Assembly: GCA_027021095.1 (NCBI GenBank)
Contig: JALUUZ010000476.1
Location: 1-30,410 of the forward strand
DNA from: Gammaproteobacteria bacterium
Lineage (GTDB): Bacteria; Pseudomonadota; Gammaproteobacteria; SZUA-21
DNA length: 30,410 nucleotides
Reading direction: 5' to 3'
A model generated the notes under the pieces. That model was not told where the DNA came from and did no database searches. It saw nothing but the letters and a program-made list of their open reading frames with translations. The position numbers were made by a program, and so were the translations under genes. Position 1 is the stretch's first letter, and every line of letters starts with the position of its first letter. Positions 14,200 to 22,670 of this stretch are shown here, one piece after another.

Positions 14200-15668
14200 T
14201 AGCTGTCCCTGTCAGCCGACCAGGCCAGGTCAGGCTGACGCGCCGCACGCACATCGTCCAACCGCTTGACCGGCAGTGTGTGGGGTGCTGCCTTGACATA
14301 GTCGGGATTACGCTGAGCCTCCTGCAGAATACTGCACATCGCCTCGACGAAGCGATCCAGCGTCTGTTTGTCCTCGGTTTCAGTCGGTTCGATCAGCAGG
14401 CATTCCGGCACCAGCAGCGGGAAATAAGTCGTCGGCGCATGCATCCCGTAGTCCAGCAGGCGCTTGGCAAAATCCATCGCATTGACACCAAGCTCCTTCG
14501 CCTGGCGCTTCAGCGTCAGGATAAATTCGTGCGTCGCACGCCGGTCGCTGAACGCGATGTCGAAGCCCTCCTTTTTCAGGCGCGCCATCAGGTAATTGGC
14601 ATTCAATACCGAATAGTCCGCGATCCGCTCCAGGCCCTCACGGCCGATCATGCGCGCATAGACATAGGCACGCAGCAGCACACCGGCATTGCCCATGAAT
14701 GCCGACAGCCGTCCAATCGACTGCGGCAGCTCGGTTTCAGTCATCCATGCATAACTGTCGCCCTGCTTTGCCACGACCGGCACCGGCAGAAAAGGCGCCA
14801 GGCGCGCTGCCACCCCGACAGGCCCGGCGCCCGGCCCGCCACCGCCATGCGGTGTCGAAAAGGTCTTGTGCAGATTGATGTGAATCACATCGAAGCCCAT
14901 ATCCCCCGGCCTGACCTTGCCCAGGATTGCATTCAGGTTGGCGCCATCGTAATACAGGAGTCCGCCGGCCTCATGCACCATCGTGGCGATCTTCTCTATA
15001 TCGCGCTCGAACACACCAAGCGTCGACGGGTTGGTCAACATCAATCCGGCGGTCTGCGGCCCAATGGCCTGCTGCAAGGCATCGAAATCGATATCCCCGT
15101 CCGCCCGGGTCGGGATTTCGCGAATCCTGTAACCACACATCACCGCCGATGCCGGGTTGGTGCCATGCGCGGCATCCGGTGCAAGCACCTCGGTGCGTGC
15201 GCTATCACCCCGCGACTCATGGTAGGCCTTGATCATCGCCATCCCGGCAAACTCACCCTGCGCCCCGGCGGCCGGCGTCAGCGAGATCGCCTCCATGCCG
15301 GTCACCGCCTTCAAGATCTCCTGCAGGTCATACAGGCACGCCATAAACCCCTGGCTCATCGGCTCGGGTGCCAGCGGGTGCCGCGCCAGAAACCCCGGCA
15401 GCATCGCCAGCTTGTTGCTGGCGCGCGGGTTGTGCTTCATCGTGCAGGACCCCAGTGGATAGAAATGGGTGTCGATAGAAAAATTCTGTTGCGACAAGCG
15501 CGTATAGTGGCGCACCACCTGCCCCTCGGACACTTCGGGCCAGCGCAGCCGGCGTCTGCGCACCAGGCGCGCCGGCAACCTGTCTGCCACCGGTCCGGCA
15601 CTGTCCGCCTGGCTGCTGAGCTGGGCCCTGTTCTTCCTGCCCGGGCGGGACTGCTCGAAAATCAGCAT
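14199..15668 (-). CDS. gcvPB: Glycine dehydrogenase (decarboxylating) subunit 2
   Basis: A 489-residue PLP subunit of the split P-protein. The PLP lysine is in INLHKTFSTPHGGGGPG (K268), and LTPAAGAQGEFAG, DAAHGTNPAS and YYDGANLNAI are conserved. With GcvPA it decarboxylates glycine and passes the aminomethyl group to the GcvH lipoyl arm. The ATG at 15668 is chosen because AGGGG lies 6 bp upstream; a TTG two codons earlier sits directly on that site. tpx lies between this gene and gcvPA, 12 bp upstream of the chosen start. dgkA overlaps its stop by 1 bp. Confidence 0.96.
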   Translation of the reverse strand: MLIFEQSRPGRKNRAQLSSQADSAGPVADRLPARLVRRRRLRWPEVSEGQVVRHYTRLSQQNFSIDTHFYPLGSCTMKHNPRASNKLAMLPGFLARHPLAPEPMSQGFMACLYDLQEILKAVTGMEAISLTPAAGAQGEFAGMAMIKAYHESRGDSARTEVLAPDAAHGTNPASAVMCGYRIREIPTRADGDIDFDALQQAIGPQTAGLMLTNPSTLGVFERDIEKIATMVHEAGGLLYYDGANLNAILGKVRPGDMGFDVIHINLHKTFSTPHGGGGPGAGPVGVAARLAPFLPVPVVAKQGDSYAWMTETELPQSIGRLSAFMGNAGVLLRAYVYARMIGREGLERIADYSVLNANYLMARLKKEGFDIAFSDRRATHEFILTLKRQAKELGVNAMDFAKRLLDYGMHAPTTYFPLLVPECLLIEPTETEDKQTLDRFVEAMCSILQEAQRNPDYVKAAPHTLPVKRLDDVRAARQPDLAWSADRDS

Positions 15669-15680
15669 CGTCAACCCCTG

Positions 15681-16181
15681 CTACCCCAGCGCGGCAAACG
15701 CCTTGTCGTAATCCGGTTCCTGGGCGATTTCCGGAACCAGTTCGGTATACAGCACCTTGTTGTCTTCATCCAACACGAGCACCGCACGCGCGGTCAACCC
15801 TGCCAGTGGCCCATCTTCGATCAGCAGACCATAGTCCTTGGCAAAGTTCTTTGAACGCATCATCGACAGAAACGTCACATTCCCGGTCCCGGCACTGCTG
15901 CAAAACCGCGACGCGGCAAAAGGCAGGTCTGCGGAGATCACCAATACCACCAGCTCCGGGTGTCCGCTCATCTGCTGGTCGAACTTCTTCGTCGACTCGG
16001 CACAGACTTCAGTATCGAGGCTGGGGACGACACTCAGCAGCTTCTTTTTGCCGCGGTAGTCATCCAGGCTGCGGTCCGCCAGGTCGGTATCGACCAGTTT
16101 GAAGTCCGGTGCCACGCTGCCCACGGCGGGAAGTTCACCTACCAGGTTTACTGTATTTCCTTTCAAAGTCACTGTAGCCAT
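15681..16181 (-). CDS. tpx: Thiol peroxidase (atypical 2-Cys peroxiredoxin)
   Basis: A 166-residue peroxidase using thioredoxin to reduce hydrogen and alkyl peroxides. The peroxidatic cysteine is C60 in PSLDTEVCAEST and the resolving cysteine C94 in ADLPFAASRFC, matching the C61/C95 arrangement of E. coli Tpx. GPLAGLTARAVLVLDE and YTELVPEIAQEPDY are Tpx hallmarks. A strong ribosome site (TAGGAGAAAGCG) precedes the ATG. It lies between gcvPA (27-bp gap) and gcvPB (12-bp gap), so it should be transcribed with the glycine-cleavage genes. Confidence 0.97.
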   Translation of the reverse strand: MATVTLKGNTVNLVGELPAVGSVAPDFKLVDTDLADRSLDDYRGKKKLLSVVPSLDTEVCAESTKKFDQQMSGHPELVVLVISADLPFAASRFCSSAGTGNVTFLSMMRSKNFAKDYGLLIEDGPLAGLTARAVLVLDEDNKVLYTELVPEIAQEPDYDKAFAALG

Positions 16182-16208
16182 CGCTTTCTCCTAGCTCGTC
16201 TCTTGGGT

Positions 16209-17603
16209 TCACATTTTCGGCTGGATCGGACACTTGATCTGTGCCTGCTTGTCCAGAATACGCTGCAGATGCGCGAAATACCGCTCGATATCCTGCGCAC
16301 TCCTGGTCTCGGTGACGCACACCAGGAAACTGTTCCCAAGCTCAGGGTAGTCCTGCGCCAACGGATAACCAGCAAGAATATTCTGTGCCTGCATCGCACG
16401 CATTACCGAATCCACCGGGGCATCGAGACACACCACCGCCTCGTGAAAATAGTCCCCGCTGAACAGGCGTCGTGCGGCCGGCAAGGTCTCGATCCGCTCG
16501 ACCAAGCCATGCGTCTTGTCGAAACAGGCGCTGGCGACCTGCTCCAACCCGGCAGTCCCCATCAACGCCATATAGATCGTCGATGCAGTCACCATCAGCC
16601 CCTGGTTGGTGCAGATGTTGGACGTCGCCTTGGAACGCCGTATATGCTGTTCACGGGCCTGTAACGTCAGGGTATAACCCGGCTTGCCCTCGGCATCGAC
16701 CGTGCGCCCGATCAACCGTCCCGGCATCTGGCGGATAAACTGCTGCCGTGTACACAGAAAACCGTAATAAGGCCCGCCTGACGACAACGGGATACCCAGC
16801 GGCTGGCCTTCGCCGCAGCTGATATCCGCGCCCTTCGCGCCCCACTCCCCCGGGGCCTTCAGTACCGCGAGCGATACCGGGTTGACGACGGCGATCACCA
16901 TCGCGCCTCGGGAATGCGCCCAGTCCGTCAGTTGATCGATATCCTCGAGCTGACCAAAAAAATTCGGTTGCGCAATCACCAGTGCAGCGAAATCCTGAGC
17001 CTCCTGCTCCAGCCTGGCGGGGTCGACGGTACCGCTGGCATGGTCGAACCCGATCTCCTCGACCAGGATCCCCTGGTGGCTGACGATCGAACGCAGTGTC
17101 TTGCGATAATTCGGGTGCAGTGCTCTCGGCACCAGGATACGTTTACTGCCGGCCTTGCGATTGATCCGCACCGCCATCAGCGCCGCTTCGGCCAGTGCAG
17201 AGGCTCCGTCATACAATGATGCGTTGGAGACTTCCATCGCATTCAGGTCGGCCATCATCGTCTGGTATTCATACAACAACTGCAGTGTACCCTGGCTCGC
17301 TTCCGCCTGGTACGGTGTATAGGCGGTATAAAACTCGCCCCGGGTCGCCAGCTCCCAGACTGCGGCCGGGATGTGGTGGTCATAGGCCCCGGCACCGGCA
17401 AAACACGTCGGAATACCGTCCCGGCCGGCACGCTCATGCATCAGCCGGGAGATTTCCATTTCACTCAGGCGGGGCGGCACGGCCTCACCCGCCTGCGAGC
17501 GCAACGCCGGTGCAATCTCGTCGAACAACGCTTCGATCTGCTCGACCCCGATGGCCTCGAGCATCGCCGCAGTCTCGTCATCAGTATGCGGAATAAACGG
17601 CAT
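16209..17603 (-). CDS. gcvPA: Glycine dehydrogenase (decarboxylating) subunit 1
   Basis: A 464-residue N-terminal-type subunit of the split P-protein. It starts with the typical MPFIPHTDDETAAMLEAIG and holds FAGAGAYDHHIPAAV, TPYQAEASQGTLQLLYEYQT and YDGASALAEA. It lacks the PLP lysine, as expected, because that lies in GcvPB. It begins 2 bp after the gcvH stop. Bacteria have either one long GcvP or this two-gene form; the split form with separate A and B genes is complete here, separated only by tpx. Confidence 0.96.
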   Translation of the reverse strand: MPFIPHTDDETAAMLEAIGVEQIEALFDEIAPALRSQAGEAVPPRLSEMEISRLMHERAGRDGIPTCFAGAGAYDHHIPAAVWELATRGEFYTAYTPYQAEASQGTLQLLYEYQTMMADLNAMEVSNASLYDGASALAEAALMAVRINRKAGSKRILVPRALHPNYRKTLRSIVSHQGILVEEIGFDHASGTVDPARLEQEAQDFAALVIAQPNFFGQLEDIDQLTDWAHSRGAMVIAVVNPVSLAVLKAPGEWGAKGADISCGEGQPLGIPLSSGGPYYGFLCTRQQFIRQMPGRLIGRTVDAEGKPGYTLTLQAREQHIRRSKATSNICTNQGLMVTASTIYMALMGTAGLEQVASACFDKTHGLVERIETLPAARRLFSGDYFHEAVVCLDAPVDSVMRAMQAQNILAGYPLAQDYPELGNSFLVCVTETRSAQDIERYFAHLQRILDKQAQIKCPIQPKM

Positions 17604-17605
17604 GA

Positions 17606-18001
17606 TCAGTGATCGTCCGCATCCAGCTTCGACTGGTAGGCTGCAGCATCGAGCAGCGTATCCAGGTCACCGGCATCGGCCGGTCTGAACTTATAGATCC
17701 AGCCGTCCCCGTAAGGATCCGCATTGATCTTCTCCGGCTGATCGGCAAGCAGTGCATTGGCCGCGGTGATCTCCCCGGCGACAGGCATGTACAGGTCGCT
17801 GGCGGTCTTGACCGACTCGACCACACCACACTCACTTTCTGCGTCGATCGTGGCACCTGCTTCCGGAAGCTCGACATAGACCATGTCTCCAAGCTGCTGC
17901 TGCGCAAAATCAGTGATACCGACGGTCGCGACACCGTCTTCACCCAGCAGCACCCATTCGTCTGTTTTCGTGTACTTCAACTCTGTAGGTATATTGCTCA
18001 T
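17606..18001 (-). CDS. gcvH: Glycine cleavage system H protein
   Basis: A 131-residue lipoyl carrier. The lipoylated lysine is K65 in VESVKTASDLYMPVAG, and the N-terminus (KYTKTDEWV) and the stretch VGITDFAQQQLGDMVYVELP are standard. It shuttles the aminomethyl group from the P-protein to GcvT and electrons to the L-protein, which is not in this window. It lies 74 bp after gcvT and 2 bp before gcvPA. A GAGAGA stretch precedes the ATG as a modest ribosome site. Confidence 0.97.
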   Translation of the reverse strand: MSNIPTELKYTKTDEWVLLGEDGVATVGITDFAQQQLGDMVYVELPEAGATIDAESECGVVESVKTASDLYMPVAGEITAANALLADQPEKINADPYGDGWIYKFRPADAGDLDTLLDAAAYQSKLDADDH

Positions 18002-18075
18002 CGCTCTCTCACTTATGTCTTTTGATTCTCAATCGCTCGCGTGGCGGCCACTTGGCACCTTCCACCTGTCTGCAG

Positions 18076-19158
18076 TCACACACAGGGTTTCCCATGGCGC
18101 ACGAACGGCGCCTTGACCAGGCGCACCGGCAACAGCCTGCCGCGGATTTCGACACTGGCTTCGCTGCCGGCTTCAGCCGGCACACGCGCAAAGGCGATAG
18201 CCTTGCCCAGCGTCGGTGAAAAGGAACCACTGGTGATCTCGCCATCCCCGACACCGGGAATAAGCACTTTCTGGTGATTGCGCAACACTCCCTTGTCTTC
18301 GAGCAAAAGCCCCGTCAGCTTGTGACGCGGCTTTTGCCGGCGCTGTCGTTCCAAGGCGCTGCGGCCGATGAAATCACGCTCCGCCGGCTCCCAGGCCACC
18401 GTCCAGGCCAGCCCGGATTCGAGCGGGGTGACCGTCTCGTCCATGTCCGTTCCATACAGGTTCATGCCCGCTTCCAGGCGCAGGGTATCCCGCGCGCCCA
18501 ACCCAACCGGTGCCACGCCGGCCGCAGCGAGCTTTTTCCACAAACCGACCGCCTGCTCCGCACCGAGAATGATCTCGAACCCATCCTCTCCGGTGTACCC
18601 TGTGCGCGCCACGAACCACGGTCCCATCCACAGCGCATGAAACGGCTTGAGTTCCTGCAGCTTCTCGTGCTGCCCGGCATCGATGACCGCAGACAGTTTC
18701 TGTTCGGCGTTCGGCCCCTGCACCGCGATCATCGCCAGCTCCGGGCGCTCATCGACACTGACGGCGAAAGCGCGGGCCTGATTCGTGATCCATTCCAGGT
18801 CCTTTTCGCGGGTCGCGGCATTGACTACCATACGGTAGTTCCCGTCATCGATGAAATAGACGATCAAGTCATCGATCACACCCCCCTCGGCATTCAACAT
18901 GCAGCTGTACAAGGCTTTGCCAGGCAGCTTCAACCGGGCGACATCATTGGCGAGCAGGTATCGCAGAAACGCTTGTGCGTCCTGGCCTTCGACGTCGATC
19001 ACTGTCATATGTGAAACATCGAACATCCCGACATCGTTTCTGACCCTGTGGTGTTCCTGGATCTGTGAACCATAGTGAATCGGCATCTCCCAACCGGAGA
19101 AATCCACCATCTTCCCGCCAGCACTGATATGAAGAGCATGTAACGGTGTCTGTTTCAA
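18076..19158 (-). CDS. gcvT: Glycine cleavage system T protein (aminomethyltransferase)
   Basis: A 360-residue tetrahydrofolate-dependent aminomethyltransferase that releases ammonia and makes methylene-THF. Conserved parts are MVDFSGWEMPIHYG (17-30), DVGMFDVSHM (42-51), ARTGYTGEDGFEI and GLGARDTLRLEAGMNLYG. It starts at a TTG, with CGAGGG about 8 bp upstream, directly beyond the riboswitch terminator. As the first gene of gcvT-gcvH-gcvPA-tpx-gcvPB-dgkA it is the one most directly controlled by glycine. Confidence 0.97.
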   Translation of the reverse strand: MKQTPLHALHISAGGKMVDFSGWEMPIHYGSQIQEHHRVRNDVGMFDVSHMTVIDVEGQDAQAFLRYLLANDVARLKLPGKALYSCMLNAEGGVIDDLIVYFIDDGNYRMVVNAATREKDLEWITNQARAFAVSVDERPELAMIAVQGPNAEQKLSAVIDAGQHEKLQELKPFHALWMGPWFVARTGYTGEDGFEIILGAEQAVGLWKKLAAAGVAPVGLGARDTLRLEAGMNLYGTDMDETVTPLESGLAWTVAWEPAERDFIGRSALERQRRQKPRHKLTGLLLEDKGVLRNHQKVLIPGVGDGEITSGSFSPTLGKAIAFARVPAEAGSEASVEIRGRLLPVRLVKAPFVRHGKPCV

Positions 19159-19192
19159 TCTGCTGCCCTCGTCGTAGGTTTACTGCACGCAC

Positions 19193-19228
19193 AAAAAAGC
19201 GGTGACCGGCCTGCCAGCCAGTCACCGC
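19193..19228 (-). terminator. Rho-independent terminator, expression platform of the glycine riboswitch
   Basis: On the minus strand GCGGTGACTGGC pairs with the GCCGGTCACCGC region across a short loop and is followed by six T residues (19198 down to 19193). It lies between the second aptamer and gcvT, so it can switch transcription of the operon. Confidence 0.88.
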
Positions 19229-19437
19229 TCCTCTGTCCTAGTACCTGAGAGATTGATTATCTTGCACGATAACTGCCCCGTCGGTGGACTCAATAGTCAC
19301 TCTCCAGAGTCAACCAGCCAATATGGTCCTTTTGCCTGAGCGTTTCCGAGCGATGTTGCGCCTTCGGCTCCCGGTTCAAATCATGCCTGCGCCCGCCGCA
19401 GGCCACACGGGCCTCTCCCACACTGGTTTGCGGTTGA
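19229..19437 (-). promoter_or_regulatory. Tandem glycine riboswitch upstream of gcvT
   Basis: Read on minus, aptamer I contains GTGGGAGAG, GCCGAAGGCGCAAC and CTCAGGCAAAAGGACC. Aptamer II contains CTCTGGAGAG, CCGACGGGGCA and ATCTCTCAGGTA...AGGACAGAGG. These are the conserved elements of the two-domain glycine riboswitch, in the right order. Glycine binding normally turns on glycine-cleavage genes; the terminator directly downstream fits an antitermination mechanism. The exact 5' end is inferred from the promoter. Confidence 0.95.
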
Positions 19438-19443
19438 GCCGCT

Positions 19444-19473
19444 ACTATACCTTAGCTGCAGCGAGATTGCCAA
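19444..19473 (-). promoter_or_regulatory. Promoter of the glycine-cleavage operon
   Basis: On the minus strand TTGGCA (19473-19468), an 18-bp spacer and TATAGT (19449-19444). Transcription from about 19437 starts just ahead of the riboswitch. Confidence 0.65.
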
Positions 19474-19507
19474 GACAGAAGCCGATCATTCCATAAAATC
19501 AGTCACT

Positions 19508-19712
19508 TAACACGCATTTCTCACCACTGTCCATTGCCAGGCGGCACGAGGTTTGGTGCGTACAACGCACCCTACTTTGGGGCGTGACATTATCTTGCTG
19601 TAAATCCTTTGGTGCACTGCGTGCACCGTCACCACGAGGTAGGGTGCGTCGTACGCACCAACACCAAGGCAAATCAAATGGTATCATGTGGCGACCCTTC
19701 TACACACGATAT
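19508..19712. repeat. Family B end followed by a composite family A block
   Basis: CACGCATTTCTCACCACT (preceded by TTAA) is a family B end. From 19552 a family A block follows with three palindromes: GGTGCGTACAACGCACC (19555-19571), GGTGCACTGCGTGCACC (19611-19627) and GGTGCGTCGTACGCACC (19643-19659). It aligns with 1874-2030. No gene is visible between the gcv promoter and the fbpB stop. Confidence 0.75.
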
Positions 19713-19740
19713 TTCCTTGCCGCGTCATTGCCGATATATC

Positions 19741-19763
19741 GGTGCGTACGACCCATCCTACCG
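19741..19763. repeat. Partial family A copy at the fbpB stop codon
   Basis: GGTGCGTACGACCCATCCTA is a degenerate family A unit; its border TAG on the minus strand is the stop codon of fbpB. Confidence 0.6.
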
Positions 19764-21419
19764 TGATTTATGGCCTTTCATCATCAACCACAGCGCCGGA
19801 AACGTCGCCAGGATCAGCATCAACGCCGCCGGTGCTGCCGCTTCCATCATCTCTTCACTGGCCTGTTGCCAGATGATCACCGGCAGGGTCTCGAAACCCT
19901 GTGGCTTCAACAGCAACGCAGCCGGCAGCTCCTTCAGCGCATCGATAAACACCAGCACCCAGGCACTGACCAGACCAGGCCGGATGACCGGCAGGATCAC
20001 GCGCCGCATGTTCTGCCAGGCCGTCGCACCCAGCATCCTGCCGGCACACTCCATCGACGGCGTCACCTGCTGCAATGCCGATTCCTGGGCCTGTGAGGCC
20101 AGCGGCAGATAACGTACTGCAACCGCAACGATCCAAGTCAGCAGAAAGACCATCGGGCTGAACTGTGGAAACACCAGCAGCGCCAGCAACGACACCCCGA
20201 TCGCCACCACCGGCCCGGGCAGGATAAATCCGACATTGGACATGTGCATCAGCGCCGCGCTATACAGGCTGTTCCTGCGAGTATGATAATAGGCAACCGG
20301 AAACGCCGCGATCAACGCGACCGTTGCAACGATCACTGCGATAAAAAAAGAATTGAACACGTAACGCCAGAATATCAAACCCACGTCACCGTGATACCAG
20401 GCCTGGAAACTCTCGACCAGGATCAATGCCACCGGTGCGACGACGGCAAACAGTGCAATCAGGCCGATCCAGCACCAGGCAAAGAACAACGGATAACCCC
20501 GCAGTCGCTTGATCTGCTCGGGCTCGAGCGCGCGGTCGGATACGAAATACCGCTGCCGGCTGCGAAAAAAACGTTCGATCACCAGGAAAGACAAAGCCAT
20601 CACCACCAGGATCAGGCTCAATGCCGCCGGCAGTGCCAGATCGAAGCTGTCACGCATGTACTGCAGGTAGATCGCCGAGGTAAAGGTATGGTATTGCAGG
20701 ATACTGACCGCACCGAAATCGGAAATAGTATGCAGCACGACGATCGCCAGCCCGGCAGCGATCGCCGGCCGCAACAGCGGTACATTGACCCGCCAGAACA
20801 CGGAACGCGCGTCGGCACCCTGCAAGCGGGCCGCTTCTTCGAGTGATTTCGTCGACTTGTTCAGCGCCGCTCGCACCAATAGAAAAACATAAGGGAAGCT
20901 GGCCAGTGCCAGCACCAGGGACACTGAAAGCAGATCGGAAAACTCGCTCAACGTTGTATCGTCGCCCGTCAACCGGGTCCACAGCGACTGCAGTCCTTGC
21001 AAAAGACTGCTTTCGATCACATGCCGTTGCCAGTACTGCGCCAGCCAGGAAAACCAGCCCCGATCCGAAAACAGTCTCGTATAGATGTCCGCATAGACAT
21101 AGGTTGGAATCGCCAGCGGCAATACCAGGGACCAGACCAGCACCTTTGAGGCAAAGAAACGGTAGCGGGTCAGCAGCCAGGCAGTGGAAACGCCAAGCAC
21201 CGTCGTCAGCAATGCAACGAGTGTAGCCAGCTTGATGGTACGCCAGAGCAGCTCCGGTGCTTTCGAGGTCCACAGGTTGGTCCACTTGGCCGCCGACAAT
21301 TGTCCACTGTTGAACAGGATAAGCAACAGCGGGGTGACCACGAACAACACGACCAGCAAAGCAAACACCGCAGAGAACGAAACCTTGTTGGCAAAATACT
21401 TTACCCTGGAATCAATCAA
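19758..21419 (-). CDS. fbpB: Ferric iron ABC transporter permease, two-domain (FbpB type)
   Basis: A 553-residue inner-membrane permease with two fused binding-protein-dependent transport domains and about 12 membrane spans. Each half has an ATPase-contact (EAA-type) loop: EEAARLQGADARSVFWRVNVP in the first and ECAGRMLGATAWQNMRRVILP in the second. Length and duplication match FbpB/SfuB/AfuB permeases for Fe(III). The start is a TTG with AGGA about 12 bp upstream and is uncertain by a few codons. fbpA lies 112 bp upstream on the same strand. No ATPase gene is in the window. Iron as substrate is inferred from the adjacent binding protein and Fur box. Confidence 0.9.
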   Translation of the reverse strand: MIDSRVKYFANKVSFSAVFALLVVLFVVTPLLLILFNSGQLSAAKWTNLWTSKAPELLWRTIKLATLVALLTTVLGVSTAWLLTRYRFFASKVLVWSLVLPLAIPTYVYADIYTRLFSDRGWFSWLAQYWQRHVIESSLLQGLQSLWTRLTGDDTTLSEFSDLLSVSLVLALASFPYVFLLVRAALNKSTKSLEEAARLQGADARSVFWRVNVPLLRPAIAAGLAIVVLHTISDFGAVSILQYHTFTSAIYLQYMRDSFDLALPAALSLILVVMALSFLVIERFFRSRQRYFVSDRALEPEQIKRLRGYPLFFAWCWIGLIALFAVVAPVALILVESFQAWYHGDVGLIFWRYVFNSFFIAVIVATVALIAAFPVAYYHTRRNSLYSAALMHMSNVGFILPGPVVAIGVSLLALLVFPQFSPMVFLLTWIVAVAVRYLPLASQAQESALQQVTPSMECAGRMLGATAWQNMRRVILPVIRPGLVSAWVLVFIDALKELPAALLLKPQGFETLPVIIWQQASEEMMEAAAPAALMLILATFPALWLMMKGHKSR

Positions 21420-21452
21420 CGTAAGTTTTCATCCTCAGGCGCTTGCTCCCAG

Positions 21453-21519
21453 ACGCGAAAACCACCCATGCCGCACCCTTGCACCGTCTCGCGACGAACG
21501 GTGATGAGCAATGCGGGCC
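21453..21519. repeat. Family B half element between fbpA and fbpB
   Basis: The sequence is the reverse complement of the family B left half: GCGAAAACCACCCATGCCGC at its left, the GTCTCGCGACGAACGG palindrome in the middle and AATGCGGG at its right end. It occupies most of the 112-bp gap between two cotranscribed genes. Confidence 0.8.
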
Positions 21520-21531
21520 AGCTCCAGAAGG

Positions 21532-22536
21532 CTAATACAGGCCTACTTTCTCGATCAGGCTCAACGCCTTGTTTCGTCCTTTACCCAGTACCGACATCGG
21601 CACGTCGGCAACCTTGTAATCCGAGGTCACCCCCTTGGCAGTAGGTACTCCCTTGCGCACCGGATACTCGTTGTTCAGAATCGAAAACATCTTTTGACCT
21701 TTCTCCGACAGCAGAAAAGCAACCAGCTGTTTCGCCTGCTCGAGCTTTTTGGTGTGTTTCAATATCGCAATCCCCGCTACGTTCCAGGCGATCCCCATCC
21801 CCTTCTCCCCCTGGTCGGGCAGAATCATCTTGATCGGTGCCTTTGGATTCTTTTTCAGGTACCGGAAAATATAATAGTGATTGACCAGGCCGACGATCTT
21901 TTTACCCGCCGCCACATCCTCGACGATCTTGCTGTGTTTATTGTAGACCTTGCCGGCACTGTTCTTTTTCAGGCCGGCTAGAAATTCAAGGGTCTTTTTG
22001 TCTCCAGCGAGTTTCTGGTAGACAGTGATGCCGGCGATAAAGCTGCTGTTGGCACTGTGCGTCACCGCCAGCTTGCCCAGCAACTTTGGATTGGCCAGAT
22101 CGAATACCGATTTGATGAACGACAGTTCCTCTTCGTACTTGGTATTGATCACCAGCACCCTGGCCCGCCCTGACAGGCCGACCCAGGAATTTTTTTCTCC
22201 GCGGTATTTCGGACCAACCACTTTGACGATTTCCTCATCGATCGGCTGAAACAAGCCCATGTCAGCACCGATCTGCAATGTGCCGGCATCATTGCTGATA
22301 AACAGGTCCGCCTTGGTATTCTTCCCTTCCAGCCGCATCCGGTTGATCAATGCAGCCGATTTCGAATTCAACAGTTTGACCTTGATCCCGGTTTGCTTGG
22401 TAAACGCCTCCATCACCGGCTTGACGAATTTTTCGTGCCGGCCTGAATAAATCACCAGGCTGTCTTCTGACCACACAGGCAAATTGAAAAAAACCAACAG
22501 AAATAACAAAACCTTAGAAGTTTTCATTGGAATCAT
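21532..22536 (-). CDS. fbpA: Periplasmic Fe(III)-binding protein of an iron ABC transporter
   Basis: A 334-residue exported protein. A signal peptide (basic start, LLFLLVFFNL core, probable cut after VWS) is followed by SLVIYSGRHE and a C-terminal domain containing NHYYIFRYL. The tyrosine pair Y221-Y222 and H34 correspond to the iron ligands of FbpA/FutA-type transferrin-like binding proteins. An alternative ATG three codons in (MKTSKVL) would give a tidier signal peptide. It is the first gene of the fbpA-fbpB pair and lies about 135 bp downstream of a Fur box. It is likely iron-repressed and more abundant than the permease. Confidence 0.93.
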   Translation of the reverse strand: MIPMKTSKVLLFLLVFFNLPVWSEDSLVIYSGRHEKFVKPVMEAFTKQTGIKVKLLNSKSAALINRMRLEGKNTKADLFISNDAGTLQIGADMGLFQPIDEEIVKVVGPKYRGEKNSWVGLSGRARVLVINTKYEEELSFIKSVFDLANPKLLGKLAVTHSANSSFIAGITVYQKLAGDKKTLEFLAGLKKNSAGKVYNKHSKIVEDVAAGKKIVGLVNHYYIFRYLKKNPKAPIKMILPDQGEKGMGIAWNVAGIAILKHTKKLEQAKQLVAFLLSEKGQKMFSILNNEYPVRKGVPTAKGVTSDYKVADVPMSVLGKGRNKALSLIEKVGLY

Positions 22537-22670
22537 CTACCCCACTGACTGATTGATCACCCGGGCTGTCGCCCTGATTTTTGTCTGTTATTTTACCTGT
22601 TCACCCACAAAGCTATCTATCACAAGCCTATCTATATATATAGGTTCGGACAAAGGCCACTGGACACACA

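Noticed and set aside
14280..15854. A 524-codon open frame on the plus strand opposite gcvPB and tpx
   Set aside because: It is an antisense shadow of well-supported genes in GC-rich DNA; its translation is low-complexity in H, R and Q, matches no family, and no ribosome site or promoter fits.
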